Shown: positions 20,003 through 28,949 of the stretch, piece by piece
How positions within the stretch are numbered: position 1 is the stretch's first letter
Layout: the number at the start of each line of letters is the position of its first letter
DNA from: Paracoccaceae bacterium
GTDB lineage: Bacteria; Pseudomonadota; Alphaproteobacteria; Rhodobacterales; Rhodobacteraceae
Direction of reading: 5' to 3'
Assembly (NCBI GenBank): GCA_002709405.1
Contig: PAQV01000051.1
Coordinates: 26,624 to 90,623, forward strand
DNA length: 64,000 nt
The notes under the pieces: model-generated
Told to the model about the DNA's origin: nothing
What the model saw: the letters and a program-made list of their open reading frames with translations, nothing else
The model's database searches: none
Position numbers and translations under genes: made by a program

Positions 20003-22076
20003 CGATGGCCTCTTCTTCGTCGCGCTCGCCGACGATCAGGAAACAGGTACTGGCCAGCCCAGCCAGCAGAACAGCCGCAAGGCCGAGCACCAGCAAGGAC
20101 TGGACGGGGCTGAAAAACACCAGAAGCGCCGCACCGATGACCGGCCCCGCAAGCGAGCCCAGCCGTTCCATGAAGCGGTACTGGCCGATGACGGTCGCGG
20201 TGCCGAAGCGCTCCTGTTCATGGCGGGTGAGCCGCAGAAGGAAGCTCATCTGAGAGGGCACGGACATCGCCTGCCCCGCCGCGAAAACGGCCACGCAGAG
20301 GACAAGCGCCCAGGGCAGCCCGATCAGCGCCGGCAGGGCCAGGGCAAAGGCCGACAGGATCGTGCCCACGCAGACGACCGGCGCGACAAGGCTCCAGCGG
20401 TCCACGGCGCGGGCTATCCAGGCCGCGCTGCACAGCACGACGACGCCGTAGATCATGAACAGCTGGCCTGCCGCCGCCGCCCCGCCGCCCGCCGCGACCA
20501 CGGCCAGGGGAAGGCACAGGAACAGCCCGCCGTTCAGCAACAGTTTCGACGGCAGGGCCATGCCCGCGATCAGGGCCAGGTAGCGCCGGTTGGCCAGGAT
20601 GACGCCCAGGGGCTGCAACTGCGCCCGGACCCCGGGGCGCGGCGGTTTTGGCAGCGGTTGCTCGGACGGCAGGATACCCAGGGTGGTGACAAAGGACAGC
20701 ACCAGCGCCGAGGCGGCCATGACAAAGGCCGCGTCCGCGCCTAGCCGGTCGGCCAGGATGCCTCCAATGGCGGGCCCGGCGATATCGGCCCCCACCACGG
20801 CGATGAAGAACAGCGAAAACCCGGACGTGCGCCGGGACTGGTCGGAATGTTCGACGATATAGACCTGCGCCGCGGCGTAGACGATGCCATAGCCAAGCCC
20901 CGCGACGCCCCGAAACAGCGCCGCCTGCCAGACCGTGGCCACCAGAACGTGGCCCAGCGTGCCAAGCGCGCTGACGGCCACGCCTAGCAGGATGACGTGT
21001 TTCACCCGGCTGCGGTTGCAGAACTGCGCGCCCAGGACGATGCCCAGCAGAGAGGCCAGCAGGAAGGCCGACATCGCCAGGCCCACCTGGATATCCGGCG
21101 AGGGCGCGCCCTGCGCGGGGGCGATCCCCTTCAGGAACAGCGGCAACGAGGGCCGCAGGATCGCCTCGGACAGGAAGAACAGGATCAGCGGCAGGCGGAT
21201 CAGGTAGGCGGCGGGCCCGCGCCAGAGCGTGGGTTGGCCGGTCTCTGGCAGGGTCAGCCCCGGCACCGCGCCGTTTGCGGAGGCCCGGGAAATCGCGTTG
21301 CGGATGAAGCGGTTGGTCTGCCGGATCAGCTCTGCCGTGCCGAAGAGGCCCGAGGCGCGGGCTGTGTGGCGCAGGTCCCCGTCGGCCAGCCGGTCGCCCA
21401 GGTACCAGATCGCGGTCAGCGGGCGCAGCAGGCTGACCCCGGCGATCAGAAGCAGGCATTCGAAGCCCAGAAGCATGGCGGCGGCAAAGACGATCAGCAT
21501 GTTCAGCGACAGGTCCCGCCGCAGCGCGTCAAGCTGGGCCGTATCGGTGCCAAGGTAGACGTACCCCGCAGGCGCGGCGGCGTCGCCGATGGGCTGCCGA
21601 GTGATCAGGTACGTGCCGGAGAGGTAGCTGCCAGACACCCTTTCGGCCGTCTCGATCCCGGCAAAGCGGTGAAAGACCGCGTTGACCCGGTCCTCGATCG
21701 TGGCGCGTAGGCCGGGACGGGCGTCTTCTTGCGGTCCGTCGATCAGCTTCTGGAACCGGGCGATGGTCCGTGGCGTCTGGGCGATCACCTCGCCGCCGAC
21801 ATCCACGACCGCGATAAAGCTGGTTTCGGGGGAATTCTTTGCGGCATTGTCCAGCACGTCGTCCACGTCGCGCAGGGCCGACAGAGACCCGAACAGCCGC
21901 AGCCCCAGGGCCAGGCGGCGTTCAATACCGCTGGCGACGACCTCGGCGCGCTCTTCGTATTGCGGAAGAAGGGCCTGTTCGTAGATCCCGAAGGTATAGA
22001 CGCCGAACAGCAGGAAGGGCGCCAGGATCGCGGCAACCAGGGCCGACCCGCCGATCCACGCCATGAGGCGGCTCAT
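19980..22076 (-). CDS. MFS transporter with N-terminal Cache-like sensor and HAMP-like linker
   Basis: TM + ~150-aa extracytoplasmic segment + TM + LLRPLTAIWYLGDRLADGDL (HAMP-like), then ~12-TM MFS region. Confidence 0.85.
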   Translation of the reverse strand: MSRLMAWIGGSALVAAILAPFLLFGVYTFGIYEQALLPQYEERAEVVASGIERRLALGLRLFGSLSALRDVDDVLDNAAKNSPETSFIAVVDVGGEVIAQTPRTIARFQKLIDGPQEDARPGLRATIEDRVNAVFHRFAGIETAERVSGSYLSGTYLITRQPIGDAAAPAGYVYLGTDTAQLDALRRDLSLNMLIVFAAAMLLGFECLLLIAGVSLLRPLTAIWYLGDRLADGDLRHTARASGLFGTAELIRQTNRFIRNAISRASANGAVPGLTLPETGQPTLWRGPAAYLIRLPLILFFLSEAILRPSLPLFLKGIAPAQGAPSPDIQVGLAMSAFLLASLLGIVLGAQFCNRSRVKHVILLGVAVSALGTLGHVLVATVWQAALFRGVAGLGYGIVYAAAQVYIVEHSDQSRRTSGFSLFFIAVVGADIAGPAIGGILADRLGADAAFVMAASALVLSFVTTLGILPSEQPLPKPPRPGVRAQLQPLGVILANRRYLALIAGMALPSKLLLNGGLFLCLPLAVVAAGGGAAAAGQLFMIYGVVVLCSAAWIARAVDRWSLVAPVVCVGTILSAFALALPALIGLPWALVLCVAVFAAGQAMSVPSQMSFLLRLTRHEQERFGTATVIGQYRFMERLGSLAGPVIGAALLVFFSPVQSLLVLGLAAVLLAGLASTCFLIVGERDEEEAIDALLVKT

Positions 22077-23311
22077 GATCCGGTCTCCGCCGTGCTGCGC
22101 CCCAACCGGGCCGAGATCGCGGCCGCGGCATGCACGAGCGCCCCGTCGGATCTGGCGACCGGCGCGTCGGTGCCATCGGCCAGGTCATGCATGACATCAG
22201 CCATGTGATGAAACCGCCGGTGCAAGGGCACCGCCACCATCAGCGCGATCAGGGCGATGATGGGCAACGAAATCAGCGCGATCAGAGGGGCGACAATGGC
22301 AATATCCCGGCGCAGAGTGGCGGTGGCTTCGAACAGCGACCGGGACGGAAAGACCAGCACCAGGGTGCCGATGGGGGCCGTGTCGAGGGTCAGGGGCATG
22401 CCGGTCAGGAAGACGTCCTCGTCCGGGGCCTGGGCATGCCACAGCGTGTCCGCATCGCCCGGCAGCGCGGCCACGGCCGAGGGCAAGGGCCCCGCCCCGG
22501 TGCTGGCATGGACAACCTGCCCGTCCGGACCGGTGACATAATACCGGATTTCGCCTTCGCGCAGCTGGGCGCGGCGGTTGATGGCGATCTGCACGGCCAG
22601 GTTGGAGGACAGCGACAGCCCGGCACCGAAACTGCTTTCGATGGTGTCGCCAAGTTCCCGGGCGACGGAATCGTAGCGGATCTGCGCCGCGTGCTGGATT
22701 TCGCGTTCCAGCCGCAGCACGTTCAGCCCAGCGGCCAGGACCAGACTGAGCGTCAGGATCAGGCCCAGCGGCAACAGGAAGCGCAGGAGGAACGGCAACA
22801 GCACGGGCCTGCGCGCGGTGCGGGTGCTGGTCGGCTTGGGCGGATTGTCCGCCTTTGTTGCGTTCGGTGCGTTGTCGGGGGCGATGCGGAACAGAAGCGT
22901 CAGGCGGTTCACGCCACCGTCGCGGTCATAGGTCTGCCGGTCGGACAGCTTGCGCACCAGGTGAAGACCCAGGCCGCCGATCGCCCGGTCTTCGACCTCC
23001 AGGTCCAGGTCCGGCTCGGCGCTGTTGTCCAGCGGGTTGAAGGCAGTGCCGTCATCCTCGACCACAAGGGTCACGGCGCTTTCCGAGCCTTGAAGCGACA
23101 GCCGCACCTCTCCGGGCGCGTCGGCATAGGCGTGATGGGCGAGGTTGAGGAACAGCTCTTCTGCGGCCAGTTCGACGCGCGAAGCGATCGCGGGGGGCAC
23201 ATCGGCCAGGACACCAGAAGCCTGCACCCAGGACAGGACCCGTGACAGCTGGCCTTCCTCGGCCGGCAGGACAAGATCCGAACGCCCCGGGCCGTCGGCC
23301 GTATCAGACAT
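22073..23311 (-). CDS. RsbW/SpoIIAB-like HATPase (anti-sigma-type kinase) with C-terminal TM sensor region
   Basis: VELAAEELFLNLAHHAY (N box), VEDDGTAFNPL (G1), GGLGLHLVRKLSD (G2); followed by two TM segments with a periplasmic loop. Confidence 0.88.
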   Translation of the reverse strand: MSDTADGPGRSDLVLPAEEGQLSRVLSWVQASGVLADVPPAIASRVELAAEELFLNLAHHAYADAPGEVRLSLQGSESAVTLVVEDDGTAFNPLDNSAEPDLDLEVEDRAIGGLGLHLVRKLSDRQTYDRDGGVNRLTLLFRIAPDNAPNATKADNPPKPTSTRTARRPVLLPFLLRFLLPLGLILTLSLVLAAGLNVLRLEREIQHAAQIRYDSVARELGDTIESSFGAGLSLSSNLAVQIAINRRAQLREGEIRYYVTGPDGQVVHASTGAGPLPSAVAALPGDADTLWHAQAPDEDVFLTGMPLTLDTAPIGTLVLVFPSRSLFEATATLRRDIAIVAPLIALISLPIIALIALMVAVPLHRRFHHMADVMHDLADGTDAPVARSDGALVHAAAAISARLGRSTAETGS

Positions 23312-23380
23312 GGCCCTTGCGCGCCCCCGGCCGGGGCTTTGTCATCACGCCGGGGGTAAACCGGCAGGGCAGAGCACCGG

Positions 23381-23734
23381 TCATGCGCCGTCCCCGGACG
23401 CGGCCAGCAGGGATGCGATGGCCTCGGCGCTGCTGGCGTGGATCTCAAGAACGGACGAGAAGCCACTGATATCGAAGACTTCCTGCACCTGAGGCGCCAA
23501 CCCCGCAAGGGCCAGCCGCGCGCCGGACGCCCGGGCGGACTTGGCGGCCTTCAGCACGACGCGCAAGCCGGCAGAGGACACGTAGTCCACCTGCGCCAGA
23601 TCCAGAACAAGGGCCGGAACCCCGGTCAGCCGGCCCAGGATCGCGGTTTCGGCCTCGGCCGCGGTTGTGCCGTCGATCCGGCCGTCGATTGCCGTCACCG
23701 CAATCTCGGCTTCTGTGTATTCCTTGATGTCCAT
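23381..23734 (-). CDS. STAS domain anti-anti-sigma-type protein
   Basis: PALVLDLAQVDYVSSAGLRVVLKAAKSARASGARLALAGL; SSAGLRV contains the phosphorylatable Ser. Confidence 0.93.
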   Translation of the reverse strand: MDIKEYTEAEIAVTAIDGRIDGTTAAEAETAILGRLTGVPALVLDLAQVDYVSSAGLRVVLKAAKSARASGARLALAGLAPQVQEVFDISGFSSVLEIHASSAEAIASLLAASGDGA

Positions 23735-24015
23735 GGGTCCCCGCCGGAATTCCTGCATGTTTCACTGCGGCGCGCATCGCGTTCCTGCGAACATGCAAAG
23801 ACCTCCGCATCCCGCACCGGGACCAAGCCCGGGACCACTTCCGAACAGATGATGCGCAACTGCATCGTTACTCGTACAAAAACTTCCACGTTTCCGGATG
23901 CCCCGTCAAGAAATGCCACGCCAAGACTGGCTTCTGACAGGTTGATGTCCAAAGCCGAACGGCCCGGTGCCCGGGCCTGCCCAAGGGCTGCGCCGACCGC
24001 TGCCCCAACGGGCCG

Positions 24016-25362
24016 TCATCGGAACTGCAGATGTTCGTAGATGATGCGTTCCGGCGGCACACCCAGGTCCAGGAATTGTTTCACCAGGTCATCGACAAAG
24101 GGCGTCGAGCCGCACAGCATGACGGCGAAATCGTCCAGCTCGACATCCTCCATGATCTGCTTGGCGCTCAGCCGGCCGCGGTCGGCCGTGGTCCACTGGA
24201 CGTAGTCGATATAGGAATCCGCCTCCAGGAAGCGCTCGCGGATCTCTTCGTCATAGACGGCGTCCTCGGGGGTGCGGGTGATGTAGTAGAACCAGATCCG
24301 CCGGAAATCGTCGTTCGACTGTTCGAATTCCAGCATGCCCAGGAAGGGCGTGATGCCGATCCCCGCTCCGATCCAGACCATCCGCCGGTAAGGCGCGAAA
24401 TGGGATTGGGTGAAGCCTCCGAAACTGCCAAAGACCTCGACCTCGTCACCCGGGGTCAAGCCATTCACGGCCTTGGTGAAATCCCCAACCTGGCGGATCG
24501 AGAACCGCAGGTCGCGCTTCACCGGCGAGCCGGAAATCGAGAACGGGTGCAATTCGGCGGAATGGTCGGCAAGCGTCGGCGTGCGCAGGAAGGCGAAGGT
24601 GCCCGGCTGGTACATCATCCGCCGGTCGCGGGGCCGCAGTTCCAGGTCGACCACCCCAGACCCGCGCTGCACGACTCGCTGCACGGTATAGAGGAACCGG
24701 GGCCCGAAACTGCGAAAGAGCAGCACGCGATAGGTCCAGGCCAGGGTGCCCGAGAGCAGCAGGATCACGATCCAGGTGCGCAGGGGCTCAAAGAACTTGA
24801 TCGTGCCCGGCTCGATCGAGGCATGGGCCGTACCCAGCAGGAACAGCACGCCGATCATCCGGTGCAGGTTCAGCCACAGCTCGTGCCGCATCCGCTTGAC
24901 GTAGGCCAGCACGCCCAGCCCGGCCAGCAGGTAGAACACCGCGATGTCGATGGTCCGGGCCCCCGGCCAGAAGGGCACCAGCATGATCGCCGCCGAGTCC
25001 CCCACCTGTATGGCATGCAGGCACAGCAGCACCACGTGCAGACCCATCAGCAGCATCGCCGCCAGCCCCAACCGCTTGTGCAGGCGCACGCCGTTGTCGA
25101 GGCCGCCGATCAGCGGTTCCAGCGCCTGGGCCCGGGACACCACGACGATGGCCAGCGCGGCGCAGGTGAAGGACCACAGCATCACCACCTGCGAGGGCGC
25201 GAGCCAGGGCCAGAGCGTGCCGCCGAAGCCGATCGAAAAGCGCCCGATCATCCACAGCACCGTCGTCACCACCAGGCAGCCGCCGATCAGCAGCCAGGGT
25301 TTCTGCGTGCGAGTCAGAAGGTCAGAGGGAGGTGTATCGCTGCTTGGGGACGTGACGGACAT
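24016..25362 (-). CDS. Ferric-reductase-like transmembrane flavoprotein (FAD/NAD(P)H oxidoreductase)
   Basis: Multi-TM heme-type N-terminus, then MYQPGTFAFLR, HPFSISG, IGAGIGITPFLGMLE, VMLCGSTPFVDDL (FNR module). Confidence 0.88.
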   Translation of the reverse strand: MSVTSPSSDTPPSDLLTRTQKPWLLIGGCLVVTTVLWMIGRFSIGFGGTLWPWLAPSQVVMLWSFTCAALAIVVVSRAQALEPLIGGLDNGVRLHKRLGLAAMLLMGLHVVLLCLHAIQVGDSAAIMLVPFWPGARTIDIAVFYLLAGLGVLAYVKRMRHELWLNLHRMIGVLFLLGTAHASIEPGTIKFFEPLRTWIVILLLSGTLAWTYRVLLFRSFGPRFLYTVQRVVQRGSGVVDLELRPRDRRMMYQPGTFAFLRTPTLADHSAELHPFSISGSPVKRDLRFSIRQVGDFTKAVNGLTPGDEVEVFGSFGGFTQSHFAPYRRMVWIGAGIGITPFLGMLEFEQSNDDFRRIWFYYITRTPEDAVYDEEIRERFLEADSYIDYVQWTTADRGRLSAKQIMEDVELDDFAVMLCGSTPFVDDLVKQFLDLGVPPERIIYEHLQFR

Positions 25363-25587
25363 GCCGGTATGAATCCTTGGGGCGGGACAGATCCAAGCCT
25401 ATGGGTCCGCGCCACGAAGTCCATACAGTATCACGTTTTATTGCGCCCCGGGCCGTGCCAACCGGCCCGGGCGCGGGCCTGGAATCACTTCGATGCCCGA
25501 AAAAGAACCACAACCGGAGCCCGCCCGGCGCATGGGGCAATCCCCGCGCCGAACCGGGACACAGCCGGTGCGGCACGGGGACAAGGG

Positions 25588-26691
25588 TCAGTCCAGCTTG
25601 GGCATCGCGTCTGAATAGATCCGGGCGGCCATGGCGTCACGGTCACCGCCCAGCTCGTCGACGATCCCTTCCCACTTCAGCAGAAGCGCCTTGTAGGTGG
25701 TCAGGAGCTCTTCGGCGTTTTCGATGCCGCGCTGGTAGGCCAAGTCAAGCATCCGCTGGGACTCGGTTTCGGCAAAGGCATCGAAGGCGGCGGTCAGGTC
25801 ACCCGCCGGCTCGATCACCGCCAGGTCGTGCGTGCCGGCGCCGGCAAGGGCCTCGTCATCCTCGGCCGCGAATTCCAGGGCCACGTCGACAGCGGCCAGG
25901 GCACCTTCCTTGAAGAAGGCGGTCTGCTGGTCTGCTGTCAGGTCGCGCCAGCTGCGCATGTTCATGTTGATCGGAATGCCGCCGGCGAAAGTGCCGATGT
26001 TCATGTCGCTGACGTCGCTGACCACATCATAAAGCGACATCTGGATCAGCCAGGCGGTATTGCCCGCGACACAATCCAGCTGCCCCCGTTCAAGGCCCTC
26101 GTAGGCTTCGGGCACGGTCATGTTGACGGCCGTGCCGCCCGCGGCATTGACCCAGCTGGCCCAGCTGCCAAGCGAGCGGACTCGCAGGCCAGCCATGTCG
26201 TCGGCGGATTCGACCGGCTTGTTGCACATCAGCTTGTAGGGGGGCGTGGCGTGGTAGGCGATCGGCATGATCCCCTGCTCTTCCATTTCGTCCAGGCAGG
26301 CCGGGCAGTTCTGGAAGATCATCTCGTTATAGGCCCCGGCGCCCACCAGGGCGTCGCGCACCAGGATAGAGCCTTCGGACAGCCAGGCCGAGGTCCGCAA
26401 CTCGCCCGGGTGATAGCTGGTCGCCAGCAGGCCCATGTCGGCCACGCCGTCGCGGATCGTCTGCAGCGTGTTCCGCCCGCCGGACACGGTGCCGTCGGTG
26501 AAGACCTGGAACGTGATCTCGCCATCGGTGTCCGCCGTCACACGGTCGAAGAACGGGGTCAGCGACTTGGTGTGCAGCGTGCTGTTGCCGGGGAACCAGC
26601 TGGAATAGGACAGCTTGGTTTCGGCCGCGACGACATGCGGGGCCAGGGCCAGGGCCAGCACGCCCGTGGCAATCTTGAACTTCGCTTTCAT
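25588..26691 (-). CDS. TRAP transporter substrate-binding protein (DctP family)
   Basis: Signal peptide; ESADDMAGLRVRSLGSWASWVNAAGGTAVNMTVPEAYEGLERGQLDC. Confidence 0.93.
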   Translation of the reverse strand: MKAKFKIATGVLALALAPHVVAAETKLSYSSWFPGNSTLHTKSLTPFFDRVTADTDGEITFQVFTDGTVSGGRNTLQTIRDGVADMGLLATSYHPGELRTSAWLSEGSILVRDALVGAGAYNEMIFQNCPACLDEMEEQGIMPIAYHATPPYKLMCNKPVESADDMAGLRVRSLGSWASWVNAAGGTAVNMTVPEAYEGLERGQLDCVAGNTAWLIQMSLYDVVSDVSDMNIGTFAGGIPINMNMRSWRDLTADQQTAFFKEGALAAVDVALEFAAEDDEALAGAGTHDLAVIEPAGDLTAAFDAFAETESQRMLDLAYQRGIENAEELLTTYKALLLKWEGIVDELGGDRDAMAARIYSDAMPKLD

Positions 26692-26769
26692 GGTATCCTC
26701 CCTGAGAAAGCCGTTATTTCGGGTTGTCCCTGCCCGGCCGCGCCACAAAGGCCTCGGCCGGGCGGGCGG

Positions 26770-28077
26770 TCATTGCATCGACAGCGGGATCAGCAGGCTG
26801 ATCTGCGGGAAGGCCACCAGCAGGCCGACGATCAGCACCTCGGCCGCAAGGAACCAGGTCAGGCCCTTGAAGATGGTGCCAAGCTGAACGGCATCCCCGA
26901 TGACCCCGCGCACCACGTAGGCGTTCAGGCCGACCGGCGGGGTGATCAGGCTGATCTCGATGAACTTGACGGTCAGCACGCCGACCCAGATCAGGTTCAG
27001 GTCGGCCGCCTCGAAGAAGGGCAGGAAAATCGGGATCGTCAGCAGCAGCAGGCCCATCGGATCCAGGAACATGCCCAGCACCAGGTAGATGCCCCCGATC
27101 ATGGCCAGCAGCAAAAGCGGGTCGTAGGCGAAATTGTCGGCCAGCCCGCTCATGAACTGGGGCACGCCAGCAAAGGTCAGGAAGCGCGAGAACAGGGTCG
27201 CCCCGATGGCGATGTAGAAGATCGTGCCGGTTGAGCGCAGCGTGTCGACGATGCTGTCGAACATCACCTTCGGGGACATGCTGCCCCGGAAGACGGCGAT
27301 AACGATGGCCGCGAAGGCGCCGAACCCCGCCGCCTCGGTGGCGGTGGCAAAGCCCGCGTACATCGACCCAACGACGGCCAGGATCAAAAGCGGCAGGGGC
27401 GCAATGTCGCGCAGGGCGCTGATCCGGTCGGCCCAGGTGACCTCTTCGGTGATGGCGGGCGCCAGGTCGGGATTGTAACGGCAGCGCAGGATGATCATCG
27501 CCCCGTAGACGAAGGCGGTCAGCAGGCCGGGCAGGATGCCGGCCAGCAGCAGCATGCCGATCGACTGGCCGGTGAACATGCCGTAAAGCACAAAGAGGAT
27601 GCTGGGCGGGATCATCGTGCCGATGGTCCCCGAAGCCGCGACAACGGCCGTGGCCAGCGACGGCGCATAGCCGTAGCGCAGCATCTCGGGCACGGCCAGG
27701 CGCGACATGGCGGCCGCCGTGGCCAGGCTGGACCCGGACGCGGCCGAGAACCCGGCGGAGGCGTAATTCGTGGCCACCGCCAGCCCGCCCGGAAGCCGGC
27801 TGAGCCACAGCCGGGCGCAATCGAAGAGGCCCTTGGTCAGCCCGCTGTGAAAGGCCACCGCCCCCATCAGCAGGAACATCGGGATGGCCGACAGCTCCCA
27901 CTTGGCGACGATCTCGAACACCATGCTGCGGGCGACGCCGACGGTCGCGCGCTCGCCCATGATCGTGTAGATGCCGCCCAGCGACACGACGCCCAGGGCC
28001 ACGCCGATCGGGACACGCACGGCCAACAGGGCCAGCAGCACGCCCATGGCCGAGAAACCGATTTCCAGGTTGCTCAT
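26770..28077 (-). CDS. TRAP transporter large permease (DctM family)
   Basis: ASAGFSAASGSSLATAAAMSRLAVPEM and IPPSILFVLYG motifs. Confidence 0.95.
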   Translation of the reverse strand: MSNLEIGFSAMGVLLALLAVRVPIGVALGVVSLGGIYTIMGERATVGVARSMVFEIVAKWELSAIPMFLLMGAVAFHSGLTKGLFDCARLWLSRLPGGLAVATNYASAGFSAASGSSLATAAAMSRLAVPEMLRYGYAPSLATAVVAASGTIGTMIPPSILFVLYGMFTGQSIGMLLLAGILPGLLTAFVYGAMIILRCRYNPDLAPAITEEVTWADRISALRDIAPLPLLILAVVGSMYAGFATATEAAGFGAFAAIVIAVFRGSMSPKVMFDSIVDTLRSTGTIFYIAIGATLFSRFLTFAGVPQFMSGLADNFAYDPLLLLAMIGGIYLVLGMFLDPMGLLLLTIPIFLPFFEAADLNLIWVGVLTVKFIEISLITPPVGLNAYVVRGVIGDAVQLGTIFKGLTWFLAAEVLIVGLLVAFPQISLLIPLSMQ

Positions 28078-28568
28078 GTCCGGCCGTCTTTCCGGCCGCG
28101 CAGGTGGGCAGCGGCATAGCCGAGCGAGGCCAGGGCGATGATGGCCAGCCCCACGACGGCGACCCAGCGGCTGGGCCAGATCGGCACGTCGAACCCGCGC
28201 ACGGGCAGCATCTCGTCGTACTTGAAGGCCGAGCGCGCCTCGAGCCAGCCGGCATAGGCCAGAAAGCCCGCATAGCCCGCCCCCAGAAGGGCCGCCAGCC
28301 CATCGACGATGGACACGGTACGGCGCGACGCCCAGCCCAGGAACACCTCGACCACCACCTGTTCGTTCAGCAGCGCCACGATGGCCAGCCCGGCGAAGAC
28401 CGCGCAGACCATGTAGTAGAACGAGACGAATTCAAGCGTACCGGGGATCGTGATGCCGAAGGCCGACCGCAGGATCACCTCGAGCGTGATGTGCAGCATC
28501 ATGATGATCATCGCGGCGCCGCCAAGGACCACCAGAAGACGCCGGAGAAAGGTGAAGACCACCGTCAT
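28074..28568 (-). CDS. TRAP transporter small permease (DctQ family)
   Basis: Four-TM; EVILRSAFGITIPGTLEFVSFYYMVCAV; overlaps DctM. Confidence 0.88.
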   Translation of the reverse strand: MTVVFTFLRRLLVVLGGAAMIIMMLHITLEVILRSAFGITIPGTLEFVSFYYMVCAVFAGLAIVALLNEQVVVEVFLGWASRRTVSIVDGLAALLGAGYAGFLAYAGWLEARSAFKYDEMLPVRGFDVPIWPSRWVAVVGLAIIALASLGYAAAHLRGRKDGRT

Positions 28569-28801
28569 GACGCCGAGACACCGGCTTGCCTGCAACCCTG
28601 GTTCATCTGTTCCTCCTCCGGCGGGGCCTGTGCTGGCCCCCAAGCTTCCCGATGCACCGCCACGGATCTGAATGGGCCCCCTGCCTCCCACGGCGCTGGC
28701 CCGTCCGACGACGGTGATCTCCTCCCGATGTCCGGTGCCGATCCGTGACCGGACACCGTGCTCCCATTGACGGGTAGCAAAATCGAGAGGTCCTTTCAAC
28801 A

Positions 28802-28824
28802 TTTTTAGTGCAATGTACTAAAAA
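28802..28824. promoter_or_regulatory. Palindromic operator-like site TTTTTAGTGCAATGTACTAAAAA upstream of TRAP operon
   Basis: Perfect 8-bp arms (tttttagt/actaaaaa), partially symmetric centre; same architecture as 42247-42269. Confidence 0.6.
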
Positions 28825-28949
28825 ACAGGAGGCACGATTTTTCCATACCAAACCATGACGTTGTTTGCCCCTGACCCGCCGAAACAGGCGTCGGCCGGTG
28901 ACGTCGGGTGTCGAATTACCAGCTGAAGAATGTGCAGATGGGCACAGGA

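Noticed and set aside
16528-23734. Interpretation as a classical general stress (RsbU/V/W-sigB or PhyR-type) module
   Set aside because: No sigma factor, PhyR or NepR gene in the operon, and the kinase and phosphatase are membrane sensor proteins; kept as partner-switching of unknown output.
23695-23952. 85-aa minus-strand ORF overlapping the STAS start
   Set aside because: No motif; overlaps the STAS start codon in another frame; more likely leader/promoter region.
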